A stretch of DNA of 64,000 nucleotides from Phycisphaerales bacterium (lineage in GTDB: Bacteria; Planctomycetota; Phycisphaerae; Phycisphaerales; UBA1924): positions 62,001 to 126,000 of the forward strand of contig JAJDDC010000096.1 in assembly GCA_029260515.1 (NCBI GenBank), written 5' to 3'. The translations under genes were made by a program, and so were the position numbers. Under the pieces are notes generated by a model that saw only the letters and a list, made by a program, of their open reading frames with translations, was not told the DNA's origin and did no database searches. Of this stretch, positions 35,816 to 44,770 are shown one piece after another (the first letter of the stretch is position 1; each line of letters starts with the position of its first letter).

Positions 35816-37215
35816 TGGCTGATTTCTACACCTGGGCGCCACGCATCGTCACGCTTCTGTTTGTGTTCGCGTTCGGCGCGTGCGTCGGATCGCTCATCAA
35901 CGTGCTGGTCTACCGCCTGCCCCGCGGGCTGGACGTGGTCCGCCCCTCGTCGCGCTGCCCGACGTGCCAGAACAAGCTGACGTGGCGTGAGAACATCCCG
36001 ATCCTGGGGTGGGTGATCCTGCGGGGGCGGTGCCGGTTCTGCGGGTGCCGGATCAGCCCCGAGTACCCGATCGTCGAGCTGGTCGTCGCGGTCCTGTTCG
36101 CGGGGCTCTTCGCGCTGTGGTACGTCGTGCCCGGGTCGGTGACGCTCTGGGGCGAGATCAAGCCCGAGTGGGCACGCACCGACGGCGTCAACGCCCTGCC
36201 CGTCCTGACGTGGCCCGCGTTCCTGGTCCTCGTCACGCTCGTCGGCTCCCTGGTCGCGATGACGATCGTGGACGCCAAGACGTTCACGATCCCGCTCGTG
36301 CTCACCTGGGTCCCGGCCGCGGCGGGTCTGCTCATCCACCCGCTGCACGCGCTCTGGCTCGAACTCGCACACGGCCCGCTCACACAGACAGCCCCCGGCC
36401 AGTGGTACTCACTCGATGGGATTTGGTGGATGTCCGCGTTGGACTGGTACTGGACGATCGCGACGCCTGGCCCGACGGGGTGGACGTGGATCGGCGCCGC
36501 GATCGGCGGCGCCTCGGGCCTCGCCATCGCGAACATCCTCCTGCGTACCGGCATCATCAGACGCAGCTTCGAGGACTACGACGCGTGGGAGGCAGGGGTT
36601 CTCGACACGCAACAGCCCGCCGGTCCGGTCGCGACCGACGTCCCGGTCGGGACCGAGGCGTCCACGACCATCGAGGGCGGCGAGGAAGCCCCGGGGGGCG
36701 CCGATCTCTGGATCCAGTACCCGCACGCGAGGCGTGAGATGGTCCGCGAGATGGCCTTCCTGGCCCCGCCCGTGGCCCTGGCTGTCCTGGGCGCATGGCT
36801 GCTCGACCCGGCCCGCGGGCCCCTCGCCCAGACTGGGACGGCCCCTCTGTGGCTGATGGTCCTGGCGGGCGCCCTGCTGGGATACCTGATCGGGGGGGGC
36901 ATCGTCTGGGCGGTGCGGATCCTGGGCTCGCTGGCGTTCGGCAAGGAGGCGATGGGCCTGGGCGACGTGCATCTGATGGCCGCCGTCGGCGCCTGTCTGG
37001 GGTGGATCGACGCGAGCGTCGCCTTCTTCGGCGCAGCCTTCGTTGGCCTCGCCTGGGCGGTTCTCGGGCGTCTGGCTGGGGGGACGCTGAAGCGGGCGAT
37101 GCCGTATGGCCCGTTCTTGGCGGTGAGCACGATGCTGGTGATCCTGGCCAAGCCCGGCGTCGAGGCGTTGCTGACGCTGATCCTGCGGTCCGCGACACCC
37201 ATAGACATCCCCTGA
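35815..37215 (+). CDS. Prepilin peptidase (GspO/PilD) with long central insertion
   Basis: A 466-residue polytopic membrane protein. Its N-terminal part has FGACVGSLINVLVYRLPRG and the zinc-binding cysteines at 48, 51, 73 and 76 (CPTC, CRFC). The aspartic-protease motifs are IVDAKTFTIP with Asp153 and GLGD with Asp384. It cleaves prepilin leaders and N-methylates the new N-terminus for both pilus loci in this window. Standard enzymes are 230-290 residues; here about 200 extra residues lie between the two catalytic aspartates, including an acidic, Thr/Gly-rich stretch (about 255-300) that is probably soluble. It overlaps xseB by one base. No other copy is seen in the window. Confidence 0.93.
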   Translation: MADFYTWAPRIVTLLFVFAFGACVGSLINVLVYRLPRGLDVVRPSSRCPTCQNKLTWRENIPILGWVILRGRCRFCGCRISPEYPIVELVVAVLFAGLFALWYVVPGSVTLWGEIKPEWARTDGVNALPVLTWPAFLVLVTLVGSLVAMTIVDAKTFTIPLVLTWVPAAAGLLIHPLHALWLELAHGPLTQTAPGQWYSLDGIWWMSALDWYWTIATPGPTGWTWIGAAIGGASGLAIANILLRTGIIRRSFEDYDAWEAGVLDTQQPAGPVATDVPVGTEASTTIEGGEEAPGGADLWIQYPHARREMVREMAFLAPPVALAVLGAWLLDPARGPLAQTGTAPLWLMVLAGALLGYLIGGGIVWAVRILGSLAFGKEAMGLGDVHLMAAVGACLGWIDASVAFFGAAFVGLAWAVLGRLAGGTLKRAMPYGPFLAVSTMLVILAKPGVEALLTLILRSATPIDIP

Positions 37216-37312
37216 GCGGCGTGGACGGCGCGCACGGGTGCGTGCGAACGGGTACATTGCCCGTGCGTCGGGCCGAATTCCCCGGCGGGAACGAACAACC
37301 GGAGGTTCACGG

Positions 37313-37978
37313 ATGAACAAGCGATTCGGGACAGCGTTGCTGATCGGCGCGGTCTGTGCGGGCGCGTTGCTCGGTGGGTGCAAGAACGTCAAGAAGGCCG
37401 ATTACGACGCCGCGGTCCAGGAGAACACCCGACTCCGCGAGCGCGTCGCCTCGCTCCAGGACAAGGTCGCCCAGTCCAACCAGCAGGTGCTCGCGGCCCA
37501 GACGGAGAAGGACCGGGCGCTGGCCGACCAGCGGGCGCAGTACATGTCGCAGCTCGACGCCGAGCGTGAGAAGGCGAGCCGAAGCGGGTTCGAGGGGATC
37601 CCCGGAGTCTCGTCGAGCTACGGCGCGGGCGGGAGCGTGATCGTCGCGGTCGCGGGCGACGTCCTGTTCGACTCGGGCAAAACGGACCTGAAGAACTCGT
37701 CGCAGGCGTCGCTGGACCGGGTGGCACAGGTCATCCAGAGCCAGTACGCCGGGCAGTCGATCCGCGTCGAGGGGTATACCGATTCGGACCCGATCCGCAA
37801 GAGCAAGTGGCGCTCCAACGAGCACCTGTCGATGGAGCGGGCGCTGGCGGTCGAGGAGTACCTCGTGAAGCGCGGCGTGCAGAACAACAGCATCTACTCC
37901 GCCGCCTTTGGGCCCTCGAACCCCAAGGGCACCAAGAAGGACTCGCGGCGCGTCGAGATCGTCATCCTCAACGGGTGA
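37313..37978 (+). CDS. OmpA/Pal-family lipoprotein
   Basis: A 221-residue lipoprotein: signal peptide with lipobox LLGGC (Cys near residue 23), a coiled coil at about 30-85, and a C-terminal OmpA-like peptidoglycan-binding domain with VEGYTDSDPIRK and LSMERALAV. CCGGAGG precedes the ATG. Such proteins tether the outer membrane to peptidoglycan, like Pal. No tol genes are nearby, so it could instead be a motor- or secretion-associated OmpA protein. Confidence 0.88.
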   Translation: MNKRFGTALLIGAVCAGALLGGCKNVKKADYDAAVQENTRLRERVASLQDKVAQSNQQVLAAQTEKDRALADQRAQYMSQLDAEREKASRSGFEGIPGVSSSYGAGGSVIVAVAGDVLFDSGKTDLKNSSQASLDRVAQVIQSQYAGQSIRVEGYTDSDPIRKSKWRSNEHLSMERALAVEEYLVKRGVQNNSIYSAAFGPSNPKGTKKDSRRVEIVILNG

Positions 37979-38047
37979 TCCCCGGCGCGGGCGGGCGGAA
38001 TCTGGCTCCAGCGGGCCCGACGGCTGGCCGATCGTCCGGGCGGGGCT

Positions 38048-38053
38048 TATACT
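38048..38053 (+). promoter_or_regulatory. Possible -10 box before tRNA-Val
   Basis: TATACT lies 30 bases before the first base of tRNA-Val, a spacing common for tRNA promoters. A weak CTGGCC at 38024 could serve as -35 with an 18-base gap. Confidence 0.3.
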
Positions 38054-38083
38054 CCCGCGTCGGCGGCTCGGGCGCCGAGAGAT

Positions 38084-38157
38084 GGGCGATTGGCGCAGTT
38101 GGCTAGCGCGCCAGTATGACACACTGGAGGTCACAGGTTCGAGCCCTGTATCGCCCA
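38084..38157 (+). tRNA. tRNA-Val (anticodon GAC)
   Basis: A full cloverleaf: acceptor GGGCGAT/ATCGCCC with discriminator A, D-loop AGTTGGCTA, anticodon stem CCAGT/ACTGG with loop ATGACAC (GAC), T-loop TTCGAGC. CCA is not encoded. Confidence 0.96.
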
Positions 38158-38233
38158 TTGCCCGGCCCTGGGGTTCACCCCCGGGGCCGGTCTTGTAGAC
38201 GGACCGGGCGGCCATGGGTCGCCCGCCCGACCG

Positions 38234-38306
38234 GCCGCCTTAGCTCAGTTGGTAGAGCATTGGTTTTGTAAACCAATGGTCGCCGGTTCGAGTCCGGCAG
38301 GCGGCT
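38234..38306 (+). tRNA. tRNA-Thr (anticodon TGT)
   Basis: A full cloverleaf: acceptor GCCGCCT/AGGCGGC with discriminator U, D-loop AGTTGGTA, anticodon stem TTGGT/ACCAA with loop TTTGTAA (TGT), T-loop TTCGAGT. It is 76 bases after tRNA-Val and may share its transcript. Confidence 0.96.
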
Positions 38307-38357
38307 TGTACTGGATCTGGCTCGCCGGGCTCGCGCGGGGGGCGACTGGCGGGGGTC

Positions 38358-39821
38358 TCAGGCGACTTCCTCGGCGCCGGCCTGGGCGCCGTCATCGCCT
38401 GTCGCGTCCCAGTCCGACCGCCTGCGGGCCCGCAGGCCCGGCTCGTCTTCGCCGACCTCCCCAGCGAAGACAACCTTGTTCTTGCCCTGCTGCTTGGCCT
38501 CGTACATCGCGGCGTCCGCTGCCTTGAGCAGCTCGTTGGCGTTCTCGTGACCGCCGCGGGTGAGTGCGACTCCGATGCTCGCGGTGGACACGATCATGAG
38601 GTCCTCGAGCTCGTGCGGCTTGGCCAGAAGCTCTCGCAGGGTGTGGGCGAAGGCACGGGCCATGTCGCTCCGCGCATCTCGGAAGCAGATGCCGAACTCG
38701 TCGCCTCCCAGGCGTGCGGCCGAGTGCTCGCCCGCGGGTGTGCGTTCGGCCCGCGAGAGCGCCGAGCGGATCCGGTCGCCGATGCTCTTGAGAAGTGCGT
38801 CGCCGACGTGGTGCCCGTGCTGGTCGTTGACCTGCTTGAATCCGTCGAAGTCGAGGTAAAGCACCGCGAACGCGCAGGCCTCCGAGTTCTTCGCCTCGCG
38901 GAGCGCGTCGGCGAGGACCTGCTCCATGAAGTAGCGGTTGGCCAGCCCCGTGATGGGGTCGTTGAACGCGACCTGGCGGAGCGATTCCTCGGCCCGCCGG
39001 CGTTCGGTCGTCTCCTCGATGAGCACGATGACAGTCGGGCCGTGGGCGCCCGCGGTCAGCTCGAAGGAGCGGTCGGTCTGCGGGCATGTGCACACGCCCG
39101 TTTTGACGCCGTGCGCGTCGGACGCGCCCTCCGCGATCCGGCCTACGGCACTGGTCACGGACTGCGAGAAGCGCGAGCGGAACCACTCACCCTCGAGATC
39201 GACGGGCTGCGCGGGGCGCAGCGATCGGCTGCCGGCGGTCGCGTAGATGATCTGAAATCTGGCCTGGGAGCCTCCCCGGGCGGACTTGCGGAGCACCAGG
39301 GTCGCGCCCGGCGAGGTCTTGAGCACCGCCTGGAGCACGTCTGGTGAGATCTCGAGGTCCGGGGCGATGGTCTCGAGGAACTTGGCGTTCTTGCGGTCGC
39401 GGCGCTGGTCCTCGGCGACGTAGCTGAGCAGCACGACGCCCGAGCCGACGGCGATGAGGCCGACGAGTTCGATGAACCGCCAGAGGCCCCATCCCTGGGC
39501 GTCCTGCAGGAGCGGGACGTCGGGGAATCTGGCCGCGATGCTCGCCCGCATCGAGTGGGCGGCGAGCACCGAGATGCCCAGGACGGCGACGACGATCCCG
39601 GCGGACGGGATGAGCGGTCGGCTCTGGCGTCGGGGCAACGCGAGGGCCAGGGCGCCCAGGGCCGTGCCGAGAAGAACCAACTCTGTGGTTTGCGTGTCCA
39701 AGCCGCGACCCCCAGTCCTGCTCCGTCTGACGCTCTGTCTGGGTATCAATCGGATGTGCGTGACGCCCGCTTGTGTCCGAGACGCCAGACAAGGGCGTGG
39801 GCGTTCCTGGGCGGGGGCCAC
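38358..39821 (-). CDS. Membrane diguanylate cyclase (GGDEF)
   Basis: The product is up to 487 residues. Two to three transmembrane helices lie within about residues 45-140, then a PAS-like or unrecognised sensor region, then a GGDEF domain with an intact RLGGDEF active site and DPITGLANR at its start. The RxxD inhibitory site that should lie five residues before GGDEF is absent, so product feedback inhibition is unlikely. There is no EAL domain. It should make cyclic-di-GMP from two GTP. The start is uncertain: a GTG at 39821 gives a Pro/Arg-rich leader, while a TTG at 39701 gives a start right before the first helix. It lies between tRNA-Thr and tRNA-Tyr on the opposite strand. Confidence 0.9.
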   Translation of the reverse strand: MAPAQERPRPCLASRTQAGVTHIRLIPRQSVRRSRTGGRGLDTQTTELVLLGTALGALALALPRRQSRPLIPSAGIVVAVLGISVLAAHSMRASIAARFPDVPLLQDAQGWGLWRFIELVGLIAVGSGVVLLSYVAEDQRRDRKNAKFLETIAPDLEISPDVLQAVLKTSPGATLVLRKSARGGSQARFQIIYATAGSRSLRPAQPVDLEGEWFRSRFSQSVTSAVGRIAEGASDAHGVKTGVCTCPQTDRSFELTAGAHGPTVIVLIEETTERRRAEESLRQVAFNDPITGLANRYFMEQVLADALREAKNSEACAFAVLYLDFDGFKQVNDQHGHHVGDALLKSIGDRIRSALSRAERTPAGEHSAARLGGDEFGICFRDARSDMARAFAHTLRELLAKPHELEDLMIVSTASIGVALTRGGHENANELLKAADAAMYEAKQQGKNKVVFAGEVGEDEPGLRARRRSDWDATGDDGAQAGAEEVA

Positions 39822-39942
39822 CCTGATCGCCCGTGCGGGTCCGAGAACCCGCGTCGGGGCGCCCCCTCGTGGTGGCGGCGGGGCGGAGAATTCGGCCGCC
39901 CTTGCCGCGCGGCGCAGACGGGGCTAGCTTTCCACCCTTCCC

Positions 39943-40025
39943 GGGCGAGTACCCAAGTGGACAACGGGGGCAGACTGTAAATCTGCTGGCTAACGCCTAC
40001 GGGGGTTCGAATCCCTCCTCGCCCA
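39943..40025 (+). tRNA. tRNA-Tyr (anticodon GTA)
   Basis: A class II tRNA of 83 bases with a long variable arm: acceptor GGGCGAG/CTCGCCC, discriminator A, anticodon stem GCAGA/TCTGC with loop CTGTAAA (GTA), T-loop TTCGAAT. CCA is not encoded. Confidence 0.95.
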
Positions 40026-40094
40026 CTTGACACGCCGAGCACCCGGGCCAGCAGGCCCTGGCCTCGGCGTGTGTCGTTCGAGGCTCGGCGCACG

Positions 40095-40127
40095 AAAAAG
40101 GGCCGGCGACCCGAGGTCGCCGGCCCT
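40095..40127 (-). terminator. Intrinsic terminator of the metalloprotease gene
   Basis: On the minus strand a perfect 13-bp stem (arms 40099-40111 and 40115-40127) with a 3-base loop is followed by a run of five U. It lies 28 bases past the stop codon of the metalloprotease gene. Confidence 0.9.
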
Positions 40128-40155
40128 GTGTAATCTTGCTCTGGAGTTCAGCCGT

Positions 40156-42486
40156 CTACGGGCAACCGGCCCCGAAGGCGCCGAGGAACTCGATGACGTC
40201 CGAGAAGTCGCACGAGCCGAACGGGGCGGCCAGGTCGGCCTCGGGCTCGCACGTCGAGAAGGCCGTGAGGAACGCGATGATGTCGGAGAAGTCGAGCGAA
40301 TCGAACGGCTCGGCCAGGTCCGCCGCGTTGCAGCCCTCGTCGGGCTCGACCACGATGAACTCGGTGGTGACGGCGAGGTCATCGATGTACCAATCGTCGT
40401 TGCCGGCGTTGCCGGTCGCGGTGAAGCGGACGGCGAAGTCGTTGGTGTAGCCGACGACCGGCACGAGGATCTGGTGGAGATCGAACTCGGTCTGGCTCGT
40501 GCCGTCCGAGGCGACTGTCTCGAGCAGGTTCCAGGTGTCGCCCAACGTGCGGTACTCGACGATCAGGCTCTCGCCCGCCTCGACGCCCTTGCGCTGGGTG
40601 TAGTAGCGGACCCAGTGGTCCGTGCCGAACAGCCCGGACATGTTGATGTTGAACGTAGCGATTGAGTCGGCGTTGTCGAGGTTCAAGGAGTTGGAGCCGG
40701 AGGGCTCGTTGTCGGCGGCGGTCGAGATGATCCCGCCCGAGTTGGTCTCGTACACGAAGGATGTGTCGAGGCCGGACTCGTAGTCGTCCTCGAAGGGGAC
40801 GTTCAGCCCGCCGTAGGTGTCGATCGCGATGTCGTCGATGTACCAGTCGTCGTTCCCGCCGTCGCCCGAGGCGCGGAGGCGGAACTTGACCTCGGACCAC
40901 ATGGCCAGGAAGGGCAGGACGACCTCGGTGTACTCGAAGTCGTTCTGGGTGACGCCGTCGGAGGTGAACTCCGCGAGCGACTGCCAGGTCTGGGCGATGC
41001 TGAAGTATTCGAGGAAGAGGCTCTCGCCGGCCTCGACGCCGCGGTGCTGGGTGTAGAGGCTCAGGATGAGCGTCTCGTCTGTGTCGTCGGAGAGGTCGAA
41101 ACGTCCGGTCTCGATGACGTCGTCGAAGTCGAGGTTGAGGGAGTTGGGCCCGCTGGGCTCGTTGGAGGCGCCGGTGTTGACGATCGCGCCGTCGATGCTC
41201 TGCCAGACGTCGGCGTCGAGCGTGGTGGACGCAAAGTCCTGGAAGAAGGGCCAGTCGAGGAAGGGCGGGCCGGCGGGTTCGATGCACGGGCGCCCGGCAG
41301 CGTAGTTGCTGATGGAGTTGATCGAGCCGTTCCCGAAGCCTGCGCCGGTGACGCCGGGCGGGGAGATGCCGCCGCACCCGCCGAGGCCGGCGCACATGAT
41401 GTAGCACGAGCCGCCCGAGCAGTGCTGGGCGCTGAAGTTGTGCCCGATCTCGTGGGCGGTGAGGGCGACGCGGCTGTTGAACGAGTTCGTGAACTTGGAT
41501 TCCGAAAGTCCGTAGCCCAGGTTGTTCGAGCAGACCGCGCTGAGCCAAGCGATGCCGATGGTGCCGCCGGAGATGTTTCGACCGGTGAACATGTGCACGA
41601 GGTCGCGGTCGGCGCCGGTGCCGACCCAGGCGTTGCGGACCTGGTCGAGAAGGGTGCCGGCGCTGTTGCTCGTGTAGGGGTTCGTGCCCAGGTCCGTACG
41701 GACAAGGATCTGGTTGAGGATGAACGTGACGTCTACGTCGCGGACGTAGACGGTGTCCACGCCGGCCATGATGTTCTCGACGTCGGCGACGGTCGCGGGG
41801 ACGCTGGCGCCGTTGTCGTTGTTGTAGAAGTGCCAGTCGGCGTCGATGATGAGCTCGCAGGCGAGCAGCTGGCCGCCGCGGGGGGCGGCCCCGCTGGTCT
41901 CAACCCGGGGGTCAAATCCGTCCGCGTGCTCGTCGCCGGAGAGGGCGCCGCCGCACGAGTGCCCGGTGGGCAGCGCGTCGGAGGTGTCGTGCATGACGTA
42001 GAGGTCGGCTTCCGAGCCCGGGACGAGTTCGACGAGGGGCTGGATGCCCCAGGCACGCGGCTCCTCGCCCTGCGTGACGATCTTGCCATTGAAACCGTAC
42101 TCGAGCAGCGAACCGACGATCACCATCGATCCGTCCTGGCTTGCCCCGCGGTATGTGCGGGGAGCCGGGGCCTCGATCTCGACGATCGCCCCGCCCTCGA
42201 CCTGCACCATGACTTTGAAGTCAGCAGAGCGAACGGAGAAGGGGCTGAGCGAGAACTCGTGCTCAACGCCGTCGATGTTGAGCTCGACCCTGAGCGGATC
42301 ACCCAGGCGGCCAGCGAAGTCCGTGCGTTGCAGCGAGAAATCGCTGACAGAGAGGTGGCGGGAGACGTCCCTGTGGACGCCCGCGGAGGGGACAACCAGC
42401 GTCGGCTCGGCCGACGCGATCGACCCGGCGAGCAACGTGCAGCCCGCCGCGCCGGCACACAAAGCCAGTCTGTTCATGAACATCAT
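40156..42486 (-). CDS. Secreted M12B-like metalloprotease with GC-type dockerin
   Basis: A 776-residue protein. The ATG at 42486 is chosen because GAGGAAAGG lies just upstream and a signal peptide follows (to about residue 26, AEP). A prodomain-like region with HSCGG near 176-180 could act as a cysteine switch. The catalytic domain has the metzincin zinc motif HEIGHNFSAQH (345-355) and the Met-turn CYIMC (Met364), as in reprolysins/ADAMs. Two similar beta-sandwich domains follow (about 410-560 and 565-710), each with FLE/LIVEYxxxxxTW and DDWYIDD motifs. The last 60 residues are a two-repeat DFSD dockerin ending GCP. It should degrade extracellular proteins. It is transcribed divergently from pilus locus 2. 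Confidence 0.88.
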   Translation of the reverse strand: MMFMNRLALCAGAAGCTLLAGSIASAEPTLVVPSAGVHRDVSRHLSVSDFSLQRTDFAGRLGDPLRVELNIDGVEHEFSLSPFSVRSADFKVMVQVEGGAIVEIEAPAPRTYRGASQDGSMVIVGSLLEYGFNGKIVTQGEEPRAWGIQPLVELVPGSEADLYVMHDTSDALPTGHSCGGALSGDEHADGFDPRVETSGAAPRGGQLLACELIIDADWHFYNNDNGASVPATVADVENIMAGVDTVYVRDVDVTFILNQILVRTDLGTNPYTSNSAGTLLDQVRNAWVGTGADRDLVHMFTGRNISGGTIGIAWLSAVCSNNLGYGLSESKFTNSFNSRVALTAHEIGHNFSAQHCSGGSCYIMCAGLGGCGGISPPGVTGAGFGNGSINSISNYAAGRPCIEPAGPPFLDWPFFQDFASTTLDADVWQSIDGAIVNTGASNEPSGPNSLNLDFDDVIETGRFDLSDDTDETLILSLYTQHRGVEAGESLFLEYFSIAQTWQSLAEFTSDGVTQNDFEYTEVVLPFLAMWSEVKFRLRASGDGGNDDWYIDDIAIDTYGGLNVPFEDDYESGLDTSFVYETNSGGIISTAADNEPSGSNSLNLDNADSIATFNINMSGLFGTDHWVRYYTQRKGVEAGESLIVEYRTLGDTWNLLETVASDGTSQTEFDLHQILVPVVGYTNDFAVRFTATGNAGNDDWYIDDLAVTTEFIVVEPDEGCNAADLAEPFDSLDFSDIIAFLTAFSTCEPEADLAAPFGSCDFSDVIEFLGAFGAGCP

Positions 42487-42945
42487 CTTGCCTTTCCTCG
42501 AGCGGTATGGGCACGATGGCCCACAAGACCCAGCCGGCGTCCGCATCCGGCGCCGACCCCAGAACGCCGATCTCCGACCGACGCAAAAACCACGCTCCGA
42601 CTGCACGATACCGCGGCCAGGCGTGAACCCCAGTCGATTCGCGCCTTCATTCACAACGCCCGATAACCTGCGGGCAATGCACCGCCACCGACAGTCGGCC
42701 TGAGCAACCACATCCGACACCCGGAGCCGGGCGTCTGTCACGAGAGCATATTCGCAGGATCGACGCCCCGGTTTCCGTCTCTCGGGCGAGCGCGAGTAGG
42801 GCAAACCCCCTATGCGCGTGCGTTTTCGGACGCGCGTCCGATCGGCGCCGGTCGAGTCTCGCAGGCTGGGGGAGGTGTTCAGCCCGACCTCCCACGTGTC
42901 GATACCGAGAACGCGGTCAAAACGCTTGATCAGCGAGGAGAGCCG
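42487..42945. other. Divergent intergenic region before pilus locus 2
   Basis: These 459 bases separate two divergent start sites, so they must hold promoters for both the metalloprotease gene and the histidine-kinase operon. No gene is evident; frames here lack coding bias. Notable items are the inverted repeats listed at 42797-42840. Confidence 0.5.
42797..42840 (+). promoter_or_regulatory. Two inverted repeats upstream of the histidine-kinase operon
   Basis: TAGGG (42797-42801) and CCCTA (42808-42812) form a perfect inverted repeat with 6 bases between. A perfect 14-base palindrome CGGACGCGCGTCCG follows at 42827-42840. Both sit 105-150 bases before the GTG at 42946, where operator sites are expected. 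Binding by a dimeric regulator is inference. Confidence 0.35.
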
Positions 42946-44421
42946 GTGCGCAAAGACACGACGAGGTCAGGACGGGGCTCCTCCCTGTCGCCCGCGTCCG
43001 GGGAGCTCCCCCGGCGCGTCTCGGTGCTGGGGCTAGTCGCCGCGTGCGGCATCCTGGCCGGCCTCGGGTGGTCGTTCATCGGGCGGGCTGCGCCGGAATC
43101 GGTGTTCATCTTTGTCCACGCCGGCATCGCGTTGGGCGCCCTCGCGGGTGTCGGCGTGGTCGCGCACCGTGCGGTCGCGGCGGGCAGGTCGATCAGCGCG
43201 ATCCGTGCCGTGCTCGCGGGCGTTCAGGATGGGCGCACCGAGCGTGAGCATCTGCTCATCGACGCGGAGGCGTGCCCCGAGGCCAGCGCGTGGAACACAC
43301 TGGTGGACGAGATCGACGCGGCGCGCGAACTTCGCCTGGAAACCCGCGTCGGCGAGGCGCTCGAGGCGGGCGCGGGCGCTCGTGAAGGTTTCGGCGTGGT
43401 CTGTGACTCGCTGTGGTTCGGGCTGATCTTGCTGGCAGGTGACGGCCGCGTCACCTACGCCAACGGCGCCGCGGGCGTGTTGCTCCAGACCCAGCGTGAC
43501 GCGCTTGTCGGGTCACGGCTCAGCGAGCATGTCCGAACGCCCGAGGCGGTCGAGGCGATCGACGGCGTCATCGCCGGGCGGTCAAACAGGCGCGTTTCGA
43601 TCGAGATCGAACAGGCCGAGGGCGACGAGAGCGCGGGCGTGCTCCGCCTGAGCATCCGCCCCACACCCCAGGCCCAGGGCGCCGTCGCGTTGGTCGTTCT
43701 CGAGGACGTCACGCAGCAGCGTGTCGCCGACAGATCGCACGGGGCGTTCGTCGCCAACGCGACGCACGAGCTGCGGACGCCGTTGACCAACATCCGGCTG
43801 TATGTGGAGGAGGCACAGGACGCGGACGGGGACGAGGGCGTGATCGCCAGGTCGCTCAACGTGATCAACACCGAGGCCCGCCGCCTGGACCGGATCGTCG
43901 CGGACATGCTCTCGGCCTCTGAGATCGAGTCCGGCGCCGTCTCGCTCCGTGAATCGGACGTGCGGATGGACGCGTTGATCGAGGAGCTGCGCAACGACTA
44001 CGGCGCGTCGGCGGTGGACAAGGACATCACACTTACCTTCGACATCCCCCCGAAGCTCCCGGTGCTTACCGGGGATCGCGACAAGATCGCGATGGCCCTG
44101 CACAACCTCGTCGGCAACGCGATCAAGTACACGCCCGGGGGCGGGACGGTGACCGTCCGCGTGGCCGAGGAAACCGAGCAGTTCCGGATCGACGTCGTGG
44201 ATTCGGGGATCGGGATCGCGGAGGCGGACCGCCCGCGTGTGTTCGATAAGTTCTACCGGGCCAAGGACGCCCGGATCAACGACATCACGGGCTCGGGGAT
44301 CGGGCTCGCGCTGGCGCGGGACGTCATCCGCCTGCACGGCGGTGACATCACGCTCGATTCGGAGATCGACGAGGGCAGCACGTTCACGCTCTCGCTGCCG
44401 GCGCGCCCGGCGGCGGCGTAG
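42946..44421 (+). CDS. PhoR-like sensor histidine kinase
   Basis: A 491-residue membrane kinase: two transmembrane helices (about 25-46 and 52-74) with almost no exported loop, then a HAMP-like/coiled region, a PAS domain (150-262), the H-box NATHELRTPLTN with His274, and a HATPase domain with HNLVGNAIKY, DSGIGI and GSGIGLAL. This layout matches PhoR-type kinases, which sense through PAS or membrane partners. AGGAG before the GTG supports the start. There is no adjacent response regulator. It heads an operon with a STAS protein and pilus genes, so it may sense pilus state or surface contact; that is inference. Confidence 0.92.
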   Translation: MRKDTTRSGRGSSLSPASGELPRRVSVLGLVAACGILAGLGWSFIGRAAPESVFIFVHAGIALGALAGVGVVAHRAVAAGRSISAIRAVLAGVQDGRTEREHLLIDAEACPEASAWNTLVDEIDAARELRLETRVGEALEAGAGAREGFGVVCDSLWFGLILLAGDGRVTYANGAAGVLLQTQRDALVGSRLSEHVRTPEAVEAIDGVIAGRSNRRVSIEIEQAEGDESAGVLRLSIRPTPQAQGAVALVVLEDVTQQRVADRSHGAFVANATHELRTPLTNIRLYVEEAQDADGDEGVIARSLNVINTEARRLDRIVADMLSASEIESGAVSLRESDVRMDALIEELRNDYGASAVDKDITLTFDIPPKLPVLTGDRDKIAMALHNLVGNAIKYTPGGGTVTVRVAEETEQFRIDVVDSGIGIAEADRPRVFDKFYRAKDARINDITGSGIGLALARDVIRLHGGDITLDSEIDEGSTFTLSLPARPAAA

Positions 44422-44434
44422 GGAGGTTCGCGGC

Positions 44435-44770
44435 GTGCAGATCGAAGAGACAAAGCACGGGGCGGTGACCGTCCTCCGCCCGCGCGGCATCATCGGCGCC
44501 GACGAGGCGCCTGTCCTCCGCGAGCGCGCGACCGAGACATTCCGCAAGACGCTCGGGCGGTTTGTCATCGACGCTTCGGACATCCCATTCGTCGATTCGA
44601 TCGGGCTCGAGACGCTCGTTGAAGTCGCCAACGAGCTGGCGGCGTCGGGCCTGGCGCTCAAGCTGTGTGGCGAGACCGAGACCCTCCGCGAGATCCTCGA
44701 TCTCACGGACCACGCCAAGGCGTTCGAGCACTTCGAGGAGGTCGGCGTGGCGGTGAGGAGCTTCCTGTGA
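44435..44770 (+). CDS. STAS-domain anti-sigma factor antagonist-like protein
   Basis: A 111-residue single STAS domain. The motif PFVDSIGLETLV has Asp54-Ser55 at the position phosphorylated in SpoIIAA/RsbV-type antagonists. GGGAGG precedes the GTG start at 44435. It lies 13 bases after the histidine kinase and overlaps the ATPase gene (GTGA), so all three are co-expressed. In partner-switching systems a STAS protein binds an anti-sigma kinase; none is visible here. It could instead act on the kinase itself or on the pilus machine. Confidence 0.9.
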   Translation: MQIEETKHGAVTVLRPRGIIGADEAPVLRERATETFRKTLGRFVIDASDIPFVDSIGLETLVEVANELAASGLALKLCGETETLREILDLTDHAKAFEHFEEVGVAVRSFL

